Shown here piece after piece: positions 26,168 through 34,779 of a DNA stretch of 64,000 bases. The position numbers and the translations under genes were made by a program. Positions within the stretch are counted from its first letter, which is position 1, and each line of letters opens with the position of its first letter. The notes beneath the pieces were generated by a model that was given only the letters and a program-made list of their open reading frames with translations, ran no database searches and was not told the DNA's origin. The stretch is from Bacteroidaceae bacterium. Its GTDB lineage: Bacteria > Bacteroidota > Bacteroidia > Bacteroidales > Bacteroidaceae. The DNA lies in contig CABIVS010000004.1 of NCBI GenBank assembly GCA_902362375.1, forward strand, positions 177,304-241,303, written 5' to 3'.

Positions 26168-27211
26168 TTAATTGTTTTCCGGACGAAGTTTACGAACAGT
26201 AACAGCAGTCTGCCACATTTCGCTTTCACGCAGTTGACGGAGCTCTTCATTCAATTTTTCACGATAATCAGGTTGTGAATTACTGTCGATAGAAATCTGT
26301 GCTTCGTTACCAGTCTTCACGCTATTATACAACTTTTCAACTACCGGCTTGATAGCATCGTGGAATGGGCCCATCCAATCAAGAGCACCACGTTGAGCAG
26401 TAGTAGAACAGTTAGCGTACATCCAGTCCATACCGTTCTTTGCAAACAACGGCATCAATGACTGTGTCAGTTCTTCCACTGTTTCATTGAATGCTTCAGA
26501 AGGAGTATGACCGTTTTCACGCAATACTTCGTACTGTGCCAGCAACAAACCTTGGATAGCACCCATCAATGAACCGCGTTCACCTGTCAAGTCAGAAGTA
26601 GCTTCACGTTGGAAAGTTGTTTCAAACAGATAACCGGAACCAATACCGATACCCAGTGCGATGGTTCTATCCATTGCTTTGCCTGTAGCATCCTGATAGA
26701 TAGCATAAGAAGAGTTCAAGCCACGTCCTTCGAGGAACATAGTACGCAAAGAGGTACCCGAACCTTTAGGAGCAACCATGATAACGTCGATATCAGTAGG
26801 AGGAACTACACCTGTACGGTCATTCCAAGTGATAGCAAAACCGTGTGAGAAATAAAGAGCTTTTCCGGCAGTCAAGTAAGGTTTGATAGTAGGCCATACA
26901 GACATTACTGCTGCGTCAGACAACAGGCACATTACAATAGTACCTTTCTCGCAAGCTTCTTCAATGCCGAACAAAGTTTCGCCCGGAACCCATCCGTCTG
27001 CTACTGCTTTATCGTATGTTTTTCCTTCACGTTGACCAACGATTACATTGAAACCGTTATCACGCAAGTTCAGTGCCTGTCCAGGTCCCTGTACGCCATA
27101 ACCGATTACAGCAATTGTTTCATTTTTCAATACTTCACGAGCTTTTTCCAATGGAAATTCGTCACGGATTACTACAGTTTCAGTAGTACCTCCAAAATTC
27201 AACTGTGCCAT
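26168..27211 (-). CDS. ilvC: Ketol-acid reductoisomerase
   Basis: 347 aa, class I length. Rossmann loop GYGVQGPGQALNLRDNGFNV followed by VGQREGKTYD (the Arg is expected to bind the NADPH phosphate), the catalytic FETTFQREATSDLTGERGSL with the metal Asp/Glu residues, and a C-terminal knotted domain. Converts acetolactate to dihydroxyisovalerate. Last gene of the ilv operon, 67 bp after the thioesterase, and so under the leader attenuator. Confidence 0.95.
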   Translation of the reverse strand: MAQLNFGGTTETVVIRDEFPLEKAREVLKNETIAVIGYGVQGPGQALNLRDNGFNVIVGQREGKTYDKAVADGWVPGETLFGIEEACEKGTIVMCLLSDAAVMSVWPTIKPYLTAGKALYFSHGFAITWNDRTGVVPPTDIDVIMVAPKGSGTSLRTMFLEGRGLNSSYAIYQDATGKAMDRTIALGIGIGSGYLFETTFQREATSDLTGERGSLMGAIQGLLLAQYEVLRENGHTPSEAFNETVEELTQSLMPLFAKNGMDWMYANCSTTAQRGALDWMGPFHDAIKPVVEKLYNSVKTGNEAQISIDSNSQPDYREKLNEELRQLRESEMWQTAVTVRKLRPENN

Positions 27212-27278
27212 TTTCTTTTTGTTTTTAGTTTTTGATGACTTACGTCATCCGTTATTAATTAATTTTGTATTCTCACAT

Positions 27279-28022
27279 TTATTCAAATATCACTTTCGAA
27301 CGGCAAACAACTTCGCTGCCATTCTTCTTTACTTCTACGTGAAACTCGTTTGCATTCACTTCGTCGCAGAAGAAAGAGAGCTCATCACCAAAGTAACTTT
27401 CGGCCACGTACGCCATCTCGAAACGGCGGATACGTTTGGTCTTGTACAACTCTATCGGGAACAAATCAAGGATATGCTCAATGTAACGGATGCTGTTCAC
27501 ATGACCGTTAATATCAATATCACTGTATTTTGCCGTCAGGGTAGCCATTGACTGATCGCTTGTCACTTTGATACGTGAAGGTTTTTCAATAGGACAAGGT
27601 TCGTCACAGACATAATCTACGATACTTCCTCCGTGCAAGGTCAATAGATCGGCCGGTTTGCGGGTATTGAGATTAATCATTGCCCATACGGAACGCGCAT
27701 AACCAATCTTTTTCCCATCCTTATCAATAATAGCAAAGTTACGGTCAGTAAACAAGCGGTAGACATTTTCCACCCATGTTTGAACTGAAAAGTTCTCATA
27801 TTGATAAGGCATTTCATCCAACTCAATGGCCAGACGCGAAAGTACCCAAGTGTAATTATCCTCGTTCAGTGTTGCAATACCAAAGCCACGGTCACTTGCG
27901 TGAAAACCTGCACAATTCAACAGATGATTTCCCAGTACGCCCATAGTCAGACGTCCGTTAAAGTCAACATGAAACGGTTCTGCCACAAACTGATAAGTTC
28001 CTATTTTATTTTCTTCACTCAT
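27279..28022 (-). CDS. Acyl-ACP thioesterase family protein
   Basis: 247 aa with the double hot-dog layout of the plant FatA/FatB-like family (PF01643): N-terminal FHVDFNGRLTMGVLGNHLL, and in the second half the catalytic DINGHVNSIRYIEHILDL (Asp-Asn-His set). Releases fatty acids from acyl carrier protein. It overlaps the ilvN stop by one base and precedes ilvC, an odd place for a lipid enzyme; since Bacteroides make branched fatty acids from valine, leucine and isoleucine precursors, joint control is plausible. Substrate chain is unknown. Confidence 0.88.
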   Translation of the reverse strand: MSEENKIGTYQFVAEPFHVDFNGRLTMGVLGNHLLNCAGFHASDRGFGIATLNEDNYTWVLSRLAIELDEMPYQYENFSVQTWVENVYRLFTDRNFAIIDKDGKKIGYARSVWAMINLNTRKPADLLTLHGGSIVDYVCDEPCPIEKPSRIKVTSDQSMATLTAKYSDIDINGHVNSIRYIEHILDLFPIELYKTKRIRRFEMAYVAESYFGDELSFFCDEVNANEFHVEVKKNGSEVVCRSKVIFE

Positions 28023-28585
28023 TATTCTTGTTGGTTTTTACTCTGGTTATACATGGCTTCCCGTCCATCGAGAAACTCGTTCACCCGTTCAAAGCAACTG
28101 GTAGTAATCGCTACGCGTCCCGACCGAACAAACTGCAAAACACAATTTAAAGCCTTCAGTTCACCGTAGAGTGAGGTTATATCTTCGCTCATGCCATTTT
28201 TCTCGACAATAGAAAATACCGGATTGACTTCCACTACACGGGCATTGTATCTGCGGATCAACTTGGATGCTTCCGGAGTTTCCTGAAAAGCAGGGGTAGA
28301 TACCTTATAAAGTGCAATCTCATGGAAGTATATTTCATCCTCGGTGAAATAATGTGCCTGAATCACATCGATCTTCTTCTCAATCTGTTTCACTACCTTC
28401 TCAATAGTGTCCTTATCCGTCCAGGCTGTAATCGTATACTTGTGTACACCTTTAATAGAAGAAGCAGATACATTCAGACTCTCGATGTTGATTTGCCGAC
28501 GAGTAAATACAGCAGTTACCTGATTCAGCAATCCGGCTATATTTTCGGAATGAACTATTATCGTATATAATGTCTTGTCACTCAT
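28022..28585 (-). CDS. ilvN: Acetolactate synthase small (regulatory) subunit
   Basis: 187 aa. An ACT domain at about residues 4-75 (YTIIVHSENIAGLLNQVTAV, RRQINIESLNVSASS) followed by the C-terminal ALS-small domain (about 85-170). Binds valine and controls IlvB. The last 15 residues (YNQSKNQQE) are polar and probably disordered. Lies 56 bp after ilvB and overlaps the thioesterase start by one base. Confidence 0.94.
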   Translation of the reverse strand: MSDKTLYTIIVHSENIAGLLNQVTAVFTRRQINIESLNVSASSIKGVHKYTITAWTDKDTIEKVVKQIEKKIDVIQAHYFTEDEIYFHEIALYKVSTPAFQETPEASKLIRRYNARVVEVNPVFSIVEKNGMSEDITSLYGELKALNCVLQFVRSGRVAITTSCFERVNEFLDGREAMYNQSKNQQE

Positions 28586-28641
28586 AATCCTAAATTTTAA
28601 TTGCGAACTTTCAATCTTCCATTCTCAATATTCAACTTCTC

Positions 28642-30336
28642 CTAGCATTCCAACAGCATCTGATTGACCGAACCACCCGGAGGAGTCATCGGCAGAACAT
28701 TGCCTTCTTCCACTACGCACGCTTCGAGCAGGAACGGACCATCCGTCGCCAGCATTTCTGCAATGGCTTCTTTCAGTTCTTCACGGGTAAAAGCACGTTT
28801 GGAAGGAATATCATAAGCCGAAGCAACCTTCATGTAATCCGGATTCAACATCGGAGTAAACGAATAGCGGCGATTGAAGAACATAGCTTGCCACTGGCGT
28901 ACGTTTCCGAGGTAATTATTATTCAGGCAGATAATTTTCACCGGAGCTTTCTGCTCCATAATTGTACCCAGTTCCTGAATATTCATTTGCAGTCCGCCAT
29001 CTCCCATAAATACGCATACGGTACGTTCCGGTGCTCCGAAAGTTGCCCCGATAGCTGCAGGAAGACCGAAGCCCATTGTTCCGAGTCCTCCGGAAGTGAT
29101 GATACTACGTTCTTTCGTATATTTGAAGTAACGTGCAGACATCATCTGGTTTTGACCTACATCCGTTACCAAAACTGCTTCATGATGAGTAGCATTGCTT
29201 ACCGCACGCACCACTTCTCCCATACTCAAAGAGTTTGTTGCAGGGTGAAGTTCAGGGCGGATTACTTTTTCTTCCTCTACCTTCTCATATTCTTTGAAAC
29301 TATCAATCCATTCGGTATGAGTTCTCTTTTTCAGGAGTTTAGTCACAGAAGCCAAAGTCTCCTTGCAATCTCCCAAAACAGCTACATCTACCTTTACATT
29401 CTTATTCACTTCCGCAGGATCAATATCAAAATGAATCACTTTCGCTTGTTTGGCGTAAGTAGCCAGATTGCCAGTCACACGGTCGTCAAAGCGCATACCA
29501 ACGGCAATCAGCACATCGCATTTATTGGTATTGATATTCGGCCCCAAATTACCGTGCATACCCAACATTCCTTTATTCAACGGATGTTCTGTCGGCAAAG
29601 CAGACAGTCCGAGCAGCGTACAGCCTGCAGGCATATCCGCCTTTTCGATAAATTCACGCAATTCGTTCTGTGCATTTCCCAATTCAACACCCTGTCCTAC
29701 CAATACAAGCGGACGTTCGGCGTTATTAATCAGTTCGGCAGCTGCCTGTACAGACTCCTCGTCCGTATCGGGAACAGGAACATAACTGCGGATAAAATCG
29801 ACTTTCGTCGGTTCGTATTTCGTTTTTTCTACTTGCGCATTCTTGGCAAAGTCCAGTACCACCGGACCGGGACGACCACTACGGGCAATATAAAACGCAC
29901 GTGCGACCGCCCAGGGCACATCTTCCGCACGACGGATCTGATAGCTCCATTTGGCGATTGGTTGCGTAATACCTACCAAGTCAACTTCCTGAAAAGCATC
30001 TGTTCCAAGAAACCCTGTTCCTACCTGTCCGGCAATCACTACGATAGGTGTACTATCGATCATCGCATCTGCAATACCTGTTACCGTATTAGTTGCTCCG
30101 GGACCGCTCGTCACCAGGCAAACGCCCACTTCTCCTGATACACGGGCATAACCTTGTGCCGCATGGGCAGCTCCCTGCTCGTGACGAACCAAAATATGGT
30201 TCAATATATTTCGATGATCGTACAAGGCATCAAACACCGGCATTATGGAACCACCGGGGTAACCGAAGATGGTAGTCACTCCCTGATGTTCCAAAGAGCG
30301 CATCATAGCCTCTGCACCTGTTATTAAATCTTTCAT
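28642..30336 (-). CDS. ilvB: Acetolactate synthase large (catalytic) subunit
   Basis: 564 aa. ThDP catalytic Glu in RHEQGAAHAAQGYAR, the FAD/anabolic segment QVGTGFLGTDAFQEVD, and the ThDP-Mg motif GDGGLQMNIQELGTI...NNNYLGNVRQWQ. The FAD-type insert marks the anabolic enzyme. Condenses pyruvate (or pyruvate and 2-oxobutyrate) for valine, leucine and isoleucine. Follows ilvD after 29 bp. The long antisense frame across it has no family match and is a shadow. Confidence 0.96.
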   Translation of the reverse strand: MKDLITGAEAMMRSLEHQGVTTIFGYPGGSIMPVFDALYDHRNILNHILVRHEQGAAHAAQGYARVSGEVGVCLVTSGPGATNTVTGIADAMIDSTPIVVIAGQVGTGFLGTDAFQEVDLVGITQPIAKWSYQIRRAEDVPWAVARAFYIARSGRPGPVVLDFAKNAQVEKTKYEPTKVDFIRSYVPVPDTDEESVQAAAELINNAERPLVLVGQGVELGNAQNELREFIEKADMPAGCTLLGLSALPTEHPLNKGMLGMHGNLGPNINTNKCDVLIAVGMRFDDRVTGNLATYAKQAKVIHFDIDPAEVNKNVKVDVAVLGDCKETLASVTKLLKKRTHTEWIDSFKEYEKVEEEKVIRPELHPATNSLSMGEVVRAVSNATHHEAVLVTDVGQNQMMSARYFKYTKERSIITSGGLGTMGFGLPAAIGATFGAPERTVCVFMGDGGLQMNIQELGTIMEQKAPVKIICLNNNYLGNVRQWQAMFFNRRYSFTPMLNPDYMKVASAYDIPSKRAFTREELKEAIAEMLATDGPFLLEACVVEEGNVLPMTPPGGSVNQMLLEC

Positions 30337-30365
30337 ATTAGTTGATAGTTGATAAATGAACTATA

Positions 30366-32165
30366 TCAGATTAATCTCACTGCTCCCTTATCAGCAGAGC
30401 TTACCATGCTGGCATAAGCCTTCAGACTCTTCGGCACATAACGGTCACGAGTGACAGGAGTCATCGGACGGGCTGCCAATTCTTCATCCGTCAGTCGCAC
30501 GTTAATCTTCCGGGCCGGAATATCGATTTCTATGATGTCTCCGTCTACAATTTTTCCGATATTGCCTCCAGCTGCCGCTTCAGGAGAAATATGTCCGATA
30601 CTCAATCCGGAAGTTCCGCCACTGAAACGTCCGTCGGTAATCAAAGCACATTCTTTTCCGAGATGACGAGATTTAATATAAGAGGTAGGATAAAGCATTT
30701 CCTGCATACCGGGACCACCCTTCGGACCTTCGTGCGTAATGACGACGACATCGCCACTGACGACTCGGCCTCCGAGAATGCCTTCACAGGCTGCTTCTTG
30801 CGAATCAAATACTTTGGCAGGTCCGGTAAACTTCCAGATACTTTCGTCTACACCTGCTGTTTTTACCACACAACCGTCTTGCGCAATGTTACCTTTCAAT
30901 ACGGCCAATCCACCGTCTTTGCTATAAGCATGCTCCAAATCGCGGATACATCCGGTTGCACGGTCCTTATCCAAATCCTTATAGTACATACCCTGTGAAC
31001 CAAGTACGAGATTGAATCTATTTCCGGCTGCGCTCGAATATTTCTTAATTGCTTTTTCACTTACATTCGGGCTGGTGATTGAATATTCATTAATAGCTTC
31101 CGCCAATGACATTCCGTCTACCCGTCGAACGGATGTATCTATCAGACCTCCTTTTGCCAGTTCATCCATGATAGCAATGATACCACCGGCACGGTTTACA
31201 TCCTGAATATGATATTTCTGTGTATTGGGAGCCACCTTACAGAGACAAGGAGCCTTGCGGGAAAGCATGTCGATATCGTCCATCTTGAAGTCTACCTCTG
31301 CTTCATGAGCAATAGCCAACAGGTGAAGAACTGTATTGGTCGATCCCCCCATCGCTATATCCAACGTCATGGCATTCAAAAAAGCCTGACGGGTAGCAAT
31401 ACTACGGGGAAGTACGCTTTCGTCTCCTTCTTCATAATATAACTTTGCATTTTTCACGATCAGTTCTGCTGCATCTTTGAAAAGCTGCGTACGGTTCTCG
31501 TGTGTAGCTACGATGGTTCCGTTTCCGGGAAGAGCCAGTCCGATTGCTTCATTCAGGCAGTTCATTGAGTTGGCGGTAAACATACCGGAACAACATCCGC
31601 AAGTAGGACAAGCATTTTGCTCAATATTCGCTACTTCCTGATCGCTGACACTTTCATCGGCCGATTTAATCATCGCATCGATCAAATCCAGGTGCTGACC
31701 ATTCCATTCTCCGGCTTCCATCGGACCGCCCGATACAAATACGGCAGGAATATTCAGACGCATAGCTGCCATCAACATTCCGGGAGTGATCTTATCGCAA
31801 TTGCTGATACATACCATTGCATCTGCCTTGTGCGCATTAACCATATACTCTACACTGTCTGCAATGATGTCACGTGAAGGAAGCGAGTAAAGCATACCGT
31901 CATGTCCCATTGCTATACCGTCGTCGATAGCTATTGTATTGAATTCCGCAGCGAAGCATCCCAGCTTCTCAATCTCTGCCTTCACCAGCTGACCGATTTC
32001 ATGCAGATGCACATGTCCTGGAACAAACTGTGTGAACGAATTGACGATAGCGATAATGGGGTTACCCATCTGATTCTTCTTCATGCCGTTGGCTGCCCAT
32101 AATGCACGGGCTCCCGCCATCCGACGGCCTTGTGTACTAAACGAACTGCGTAATTGCTTTTTCAT
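30366..32165 (-). CDS. ilvD: Dihydroxy-acid dehydratase
   Basis: 599 aa. Fe-S cysteines in [10 protein letters not shown] and [20 protein letters not shown], the catalytic [20 protein letters not shown] near the C-terminus, and the GHVHLHEIG segment. Dehydrates dihydroxyisovalerate and dihydroxymethylvalerate. First structural gene of the operon; its start codon is 22 bp after the attenuator hairpin (32187-32218), which follows a BCAA-rich leader peptide. Confidence 0.96.
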   Translation of the reverse strand: MKKQLRSSFSTQGRRMAGARALWAANGMKKNQMGNPIIAIVNSFTQFVPGHVHLHEIGQLVKAEIEKLGCFAAEFNTIAIDDGIAMGHDGMLYSLPSRDIIADSVEYMVNAHKADAMVCISNCDKITPGMLMAAMRLNIPAVFVSGGPMEAGEWNGQHLDLIDAMIKSADESVSDQEVANIEQNACPTCGCCSGMFTANSMNCLNEAIGLALPGNGTIVATHENRTQLFKDAAELIVKNAKLYYEEGDESVLPRSIATRQAFLNAMTLDIAMGGSTNTVLHLLAIAHEAEVDFKMDDIDMLSRKAPCLCKVAPNTQKYHIQDVNRAGGIIAIMDELAKGGLIDTSVRRVDGMSLAEAINEYSITSPNVSEKAIKKYSSAAGNRFNLVLGSQGMYYKDLDKDRATGCIRDLEHAYSKDGGLAVLKGNIAQDGCVVKTAGVDESIWKFTGPAKVFDSQEAACEGILGGRVVSGDVVVITHEGPKGGPGMQEMLYPTSYIKSRHLGKECALITDGRFSGGTSGLSIGHISPEAAAGGNIGKIVDGDIIEIDIPARKINVRLTDEELAARPMTPVTRDRYVPKSLKAYASMVSSADKGAVRLI

Positions 32166-32186
32166 TTCAATCTATCTTTTAATTAA

Positions 32187-32218
32187 AGAGCCTTCCTCAC
32201 ACAAGTGAGAAAGGCTCT
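32187..32218 (-). terminator. Attenuator hairpin of the ilv operon
   Basis: AGAGCCTT (32187-32194) pairs with AAGGCTCT (32211-32218), then after one mismatch CTCAC (32196-32200) with GTGAG (32205-32209), loop ACAA. On the minus strand TTTAATT follows. The right part (32205-32214) can instead pair perfectly with 32260-32269, which overlaps the leader peptide stop. Confidence 0.88.
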
Positions 32219-32265
32219 AAATTCTATCTTTTATGGTACGAACACATACAACACAAAAACCTTTC

Positions 32266-32343
32266 TCACGCTCTTGATGGGACCACCACGACGCGAATAA
32301 TATGCAGGACTGCTAGGTTAATAGATGTATGTAACATATTCAT
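32266..32343 (-). CDS. ilvL: ilv leader peptide (attenuation peptide)
   Basis: 25 aa read from ATG at 32343 to TGA at 32268-32266. It contains 11 branched-chain residues: three Leu, three Ile and five Val, with the run HIIRVVVVPSRA at the end. This is the design of the enteric ilv and his leader peptides: scarcity of charged tRNA stalls the ribosome in the Ile/Val codons. The stop codon lies within the antiterminator strand 32260-32269. A second ATG in frame is at 32337. No homologous annotation is known to me for this site. Confidence 0.85.
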   Translation of the reverse strand: MNMLHTSINLAVLHIIRVVVVPSRA

Positions 32344-32369
32344 ATCTTCTTTTCTTTATTTTCGTGCTG

Positions 32370-32377
32370 CAAAGGTA
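32370..32377 (-). promoter_or_regulatory. Bacteroides promoter of the ilv operon
   Basis: TACCTTTG (-7) on the minus strand with TTTG (-33) at 32400-32397, spacer 19 bp: both boxes of the Bacteroides promoter. Transcription would start near 32362, about 20 nt before the leader peptide. Confidence 0.8.
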
Positions 32378-32591
32378 AGGGCTTTTTTATTAACTCCAAA
32401 CAAATCGAAGAAAAAAATCACTTAAAAGCTAATAATTGTAAGAGAAGAGTGGTATTATTTCTCTATTTTATCACTTAAAGGTTGAATTTACAACTATTAT
32501 CAAAGGATGCGTTCTACTTTTCTTTTCTGACAAAAGCACTTAATAATCTGAAATTTACCCTCCCTATACCGGAGTAAAAGCAAATAATTCG

Positions 32592-32599
32592 TATCTTTG
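32592..32599 (+). promoter_or_regulatory. Bacteroides -7 element for the FKBP gene
   Basis: TATCTTTG at 32592-32599, 47 bp before the ATG at 32647. Confidence 0.6.
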
Positions 32600-32646
32600 T
32601 CGACCCGGATTACCGGGAATTATTAATCAGAAACAAAAAATATCAG

Positions 32647-33225
32647 ATGGAAACAGTAGAAAACAAGTACATTACCGTTGCATACAAACTATATACAATG
32701 GAAGATGGTGAAAAAGAGTTGTTCGAAGAAGCAAAAGCAGAACATCCCTTTCAATTCATTTCAGGATTAGGAACAACACTCGAAGATTTCGAAAATCAGA
32801 TAACTGCTCTTTCTAAAGGTGATAAATTTGACTTTACCATTCCGGCAGATAAGGCTTACGGACAATATGACGAACAACACGTTATTGACCTCCCCAAAAA
32901 TATCTTTGAAATAGATGGCAAATTTGACAGTGAACGTATTAAAGAGGGTAACATCGTGCCTTTGATGACTGGTGACGGTCAACGCGTAAATGCCAGCGTA
33001 GTAGAAATCAAACCGGATATTGTAGTAGTTGACCTCAACCACCCGTTGGCCGGTGCCGACCTGATCTTTGAAGGTGAAATACTGGAAAGCCGTCCTGCTA
33101 CGAACGAAGAAATTCAGGAACTTGTGAAAATGATGAGTGGTGGTGATGGCTGCGGTTGCGGATGCGACAGCTGCGGTGATGGCTGCGGAGACGACTGCGG
33201 TTGCGAAGGCGGACACTGTCACTAA
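32647..33225 (+). CDS. slyD: SlyD-like FKBP peptidyl-prolyl isomerase with metal-binding tail
   Basis: 192 aa. FKBP domain with the IF (insert-in-flap) chaperone domain of SlyD: FQFISGLGTTLEDFENQI, FTIPADKAYGQYDEQHV, then the IF domain at about 75-130. The C-terminus (about 165-192) is a Gly-Cys-Asp-His tail with nine Cys and two His in alternating CGC, CDSC, CEGGHCH patterns, fitting nickel or zinc binding as in E. coli SlyD. Catalyses proline isomerisation and may store or deliver metal. Monocistronic, ended by a 17-bp inverted repeat. Confidence 0.92.
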   Translation: METVENKYITVAYKLYTMEDGEKELFEEAKAEHPFQFISGLGTTLEDFENQITALSKGDKFDFTIPADKAYGQYDEQHVIDLPKNIFEIDGKFDSERIKEGNIVPLMTGDGQRVNASVVEIKPDIVVVDLNHPLAGADLIFEGEILESRPATNEEIQELVKMMSGGDGCGCGCDSCGDGCGDDCGCEGGHCH

Positions 33226-33359
33226 ATAAAGTATTAAATTATAAAGTATTAAGTATTAATTCCGTGCGGACACAGCCGGGCTTTAATACTTAATACTTTT
33301 TTTATGCCGTTATTTGAGCTAATATTTGATACTTAATACTTATTACTTAATACTTGAAA
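33226..33359. repeat. AAGTATTAA repeat cluster with a 17-bp inverted repeat (bidirectional terminator)
   Basis: AAAGTATTAAGTATTAA (33243-33259) and TTAATACTTAATACTTT (33283-33299) are perfect 17-bp arms around a GC-richer 23-base loop, followed by a T-run. Further AAGTATTAA or TTAATACTT copies lie at about 33229-33237 and 33340-33357. The block fills the gap between two convergent genes. Confidence 0.85.
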
Positions 33360-34646
33360 TCAGCATCCTTTATGCGTCATGATGTCAAGCACCATTTTAT
33401 CCGTTTCGTTCATGGCTTGCGAGCCGATTCTTGTCAGGTTGCGGATACTTTGATCTACATCTTCGTCGATAATTCCCTCTACGGAAGTCACACAACGGTC
33501 TTCCATTGCCATCATTGCAGATAATACAGCTGTCGAAACTCCGGTAGTTACTTTCAAAGCACAACTCGGTTTTGCACCGTCACAAATCATTCCTGTCAGA
33601 TTAGCAATCATGTTTTGAACGGCGAAGGCAACCTGATTGTAGTTTCCCCCCATCAACCAGGTGATTCCACAACTGGATCCGGTGGCAGCTACCACACAGC
33701 CACACAAAGCGGACAGACGTCCTAAACTTTGTTTGATGTATATAACAGTAAGATGGCTTAGCATTAAAGCACGGATAAGTTCTTCTTCGCTCTTTCCGTT
33801 CTCTTCGGCAAAGACAACGACAGGGAGTGTAGCGGATATCCCCTGATTACCACTGCCGGAATTACTCATGACAGGAATCATTGCACCCGCCATCCGGGCG
33901 TCGCAAGCAGCTGATGTATAAGAGAGAATATGAGAAAATACGCTGTCACCCATCACTTTATGTTCGTAAGTTCCTCGAAGCATTTTACCTAGAGAATGTC
34001 CGTAGTTACCTTTAAAGGCTTGCTCGGCAGCAGCTTTATTCAAACGGGCTGTATCAAGGATAAAACGGATCTCATCCAGCGGAGCAGTCAGTGCAAAGTC
34101 ATAGACTTTACGCAAGTTTAATTCGAGCGAAGCATCTTCCTCTTCCTCGCTGACAGTATGTTGCTTGTCGAGCAATATCTGTTCACCCTTGGCTATATAT
34201 ATAAAGGTGGTATGTCCACCGGCAATGATAGCTTTAGCTGTTTTATCTCCCGCTTTACAGTTCACCTCGATATAAAGCTTTTCCGCAATATTTTCTTTCA
34301 GAGAAATACAAATCCGTTTTTCTGCAATAAACAGTTTTCCCTGCTCCACCGCTTCCGGCGTACAGTCCCTCAACACTTCCAACTGGTAGTCTGATTTGCC
34401 AATCAACGCACCTAAAGCTACAGCTATGGGAAGCCCTACCATACCCGTCCCCGGGATTCCGACTCCCATGGCATTCTTTAATATATTAGCACTTAACAAG
34501 ACGTCTATCTTCTCCGGTTTCACTCCCAGCGTTTCAGCAGCCTTAGCTACACAAAGCGCTACTGCGATAGGTTCCGTACATCCAATAGCCGGAATGACTT
34601 CTTTCTTAATCAATTCTATAATTTGCCTTCTTTCTGATTCAGTCAT
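33360..34646 (-). CDS. L-cysteine desulfidase / serine dehydratase alpha-like protein (UPF0597)
   Basis: 428 aa, full length for the CyuA/YhaM family. VIPAIGCTEPIAVALCVAKA near the N-terminus, SGSGNQGISATLPVVVFAEE and ATGSSCGITWLMGGN mark the family, which is related to the alpha domain of Fe-S serine dehydratases; several conserved Cys residues (C23, C250, the GMICDGAKPSCALK pair) could hold a [4Fe-4S] cluster. Archaeal members release sulfide from cysteine. Often annotated as serine dehydratase; the substrate here is uncertain. Monocistronic with its own promoter. Confidence 0.85.
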   Translation of the reverse strand: MTESERRQIIELIKKEVIPAIGCTEPIAVALCVAKAAETLGVKPEKIDVLLSANILKNAMGVGIPGTGMVGLPIAVALGALIGKSDYQLEVLRDCTPEAVEQGKLFIAEKRICISLKENIAEKLYIEVNCKAGDKTAKAIIAGGHTTFIYIAKGEQILLDKQHTVSEEEEDASLELNLRKVYDFALTAPLDEIRFILDTARLNKAAAEQAFKGNYGHSLGKMLRGTYEHKVMGDSVFSHILSYTSAACDARMAGAMIPVMSNSGSGNQGISATLPVVVFAEENGKSEEELIRALMLSHLTVIYIKQSLGRLSALCGCVVAATGSSCGITWLMGGNYNQVAFAVQNMIANLTGMICDGAKPSCALKVTTGVSTAVLSAMMAMEDRCVTSVEGIIDEDVDQSIRNLTRIGSQAMNETDKMVLDIMTHKGC

Positions 34647-34668
34647 GGACTTATAAGTTTTAGTTCCA

Positions 34669-34676
34669 CAAAAATA
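34669..34676 (-). promoter_or_regulatory. Bacteroides -7 element for the cysteine desulfidase-like gene
   Basis: TATTTTTG on the minus strand, 22 bp upstream of the start codon. Confidence 0.5.
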
Positions 34677-34779
34677 GGAAATTCTTTCTTTTCCAGCATT
34701 CTATAATGAACAAATAAAATCTCATATTGTTATAAAACCTTCCATATACCAAACTTTAACAGAAAGAATTGATAGAAAA

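Noticed and set aside
28888..30138. Long plus-strand open frame of over 400 codons
   Set aside because: It is antisense to ilvB, His/Tyr/Cys-rich with no family motif, and follows from codon bias of ilvB.
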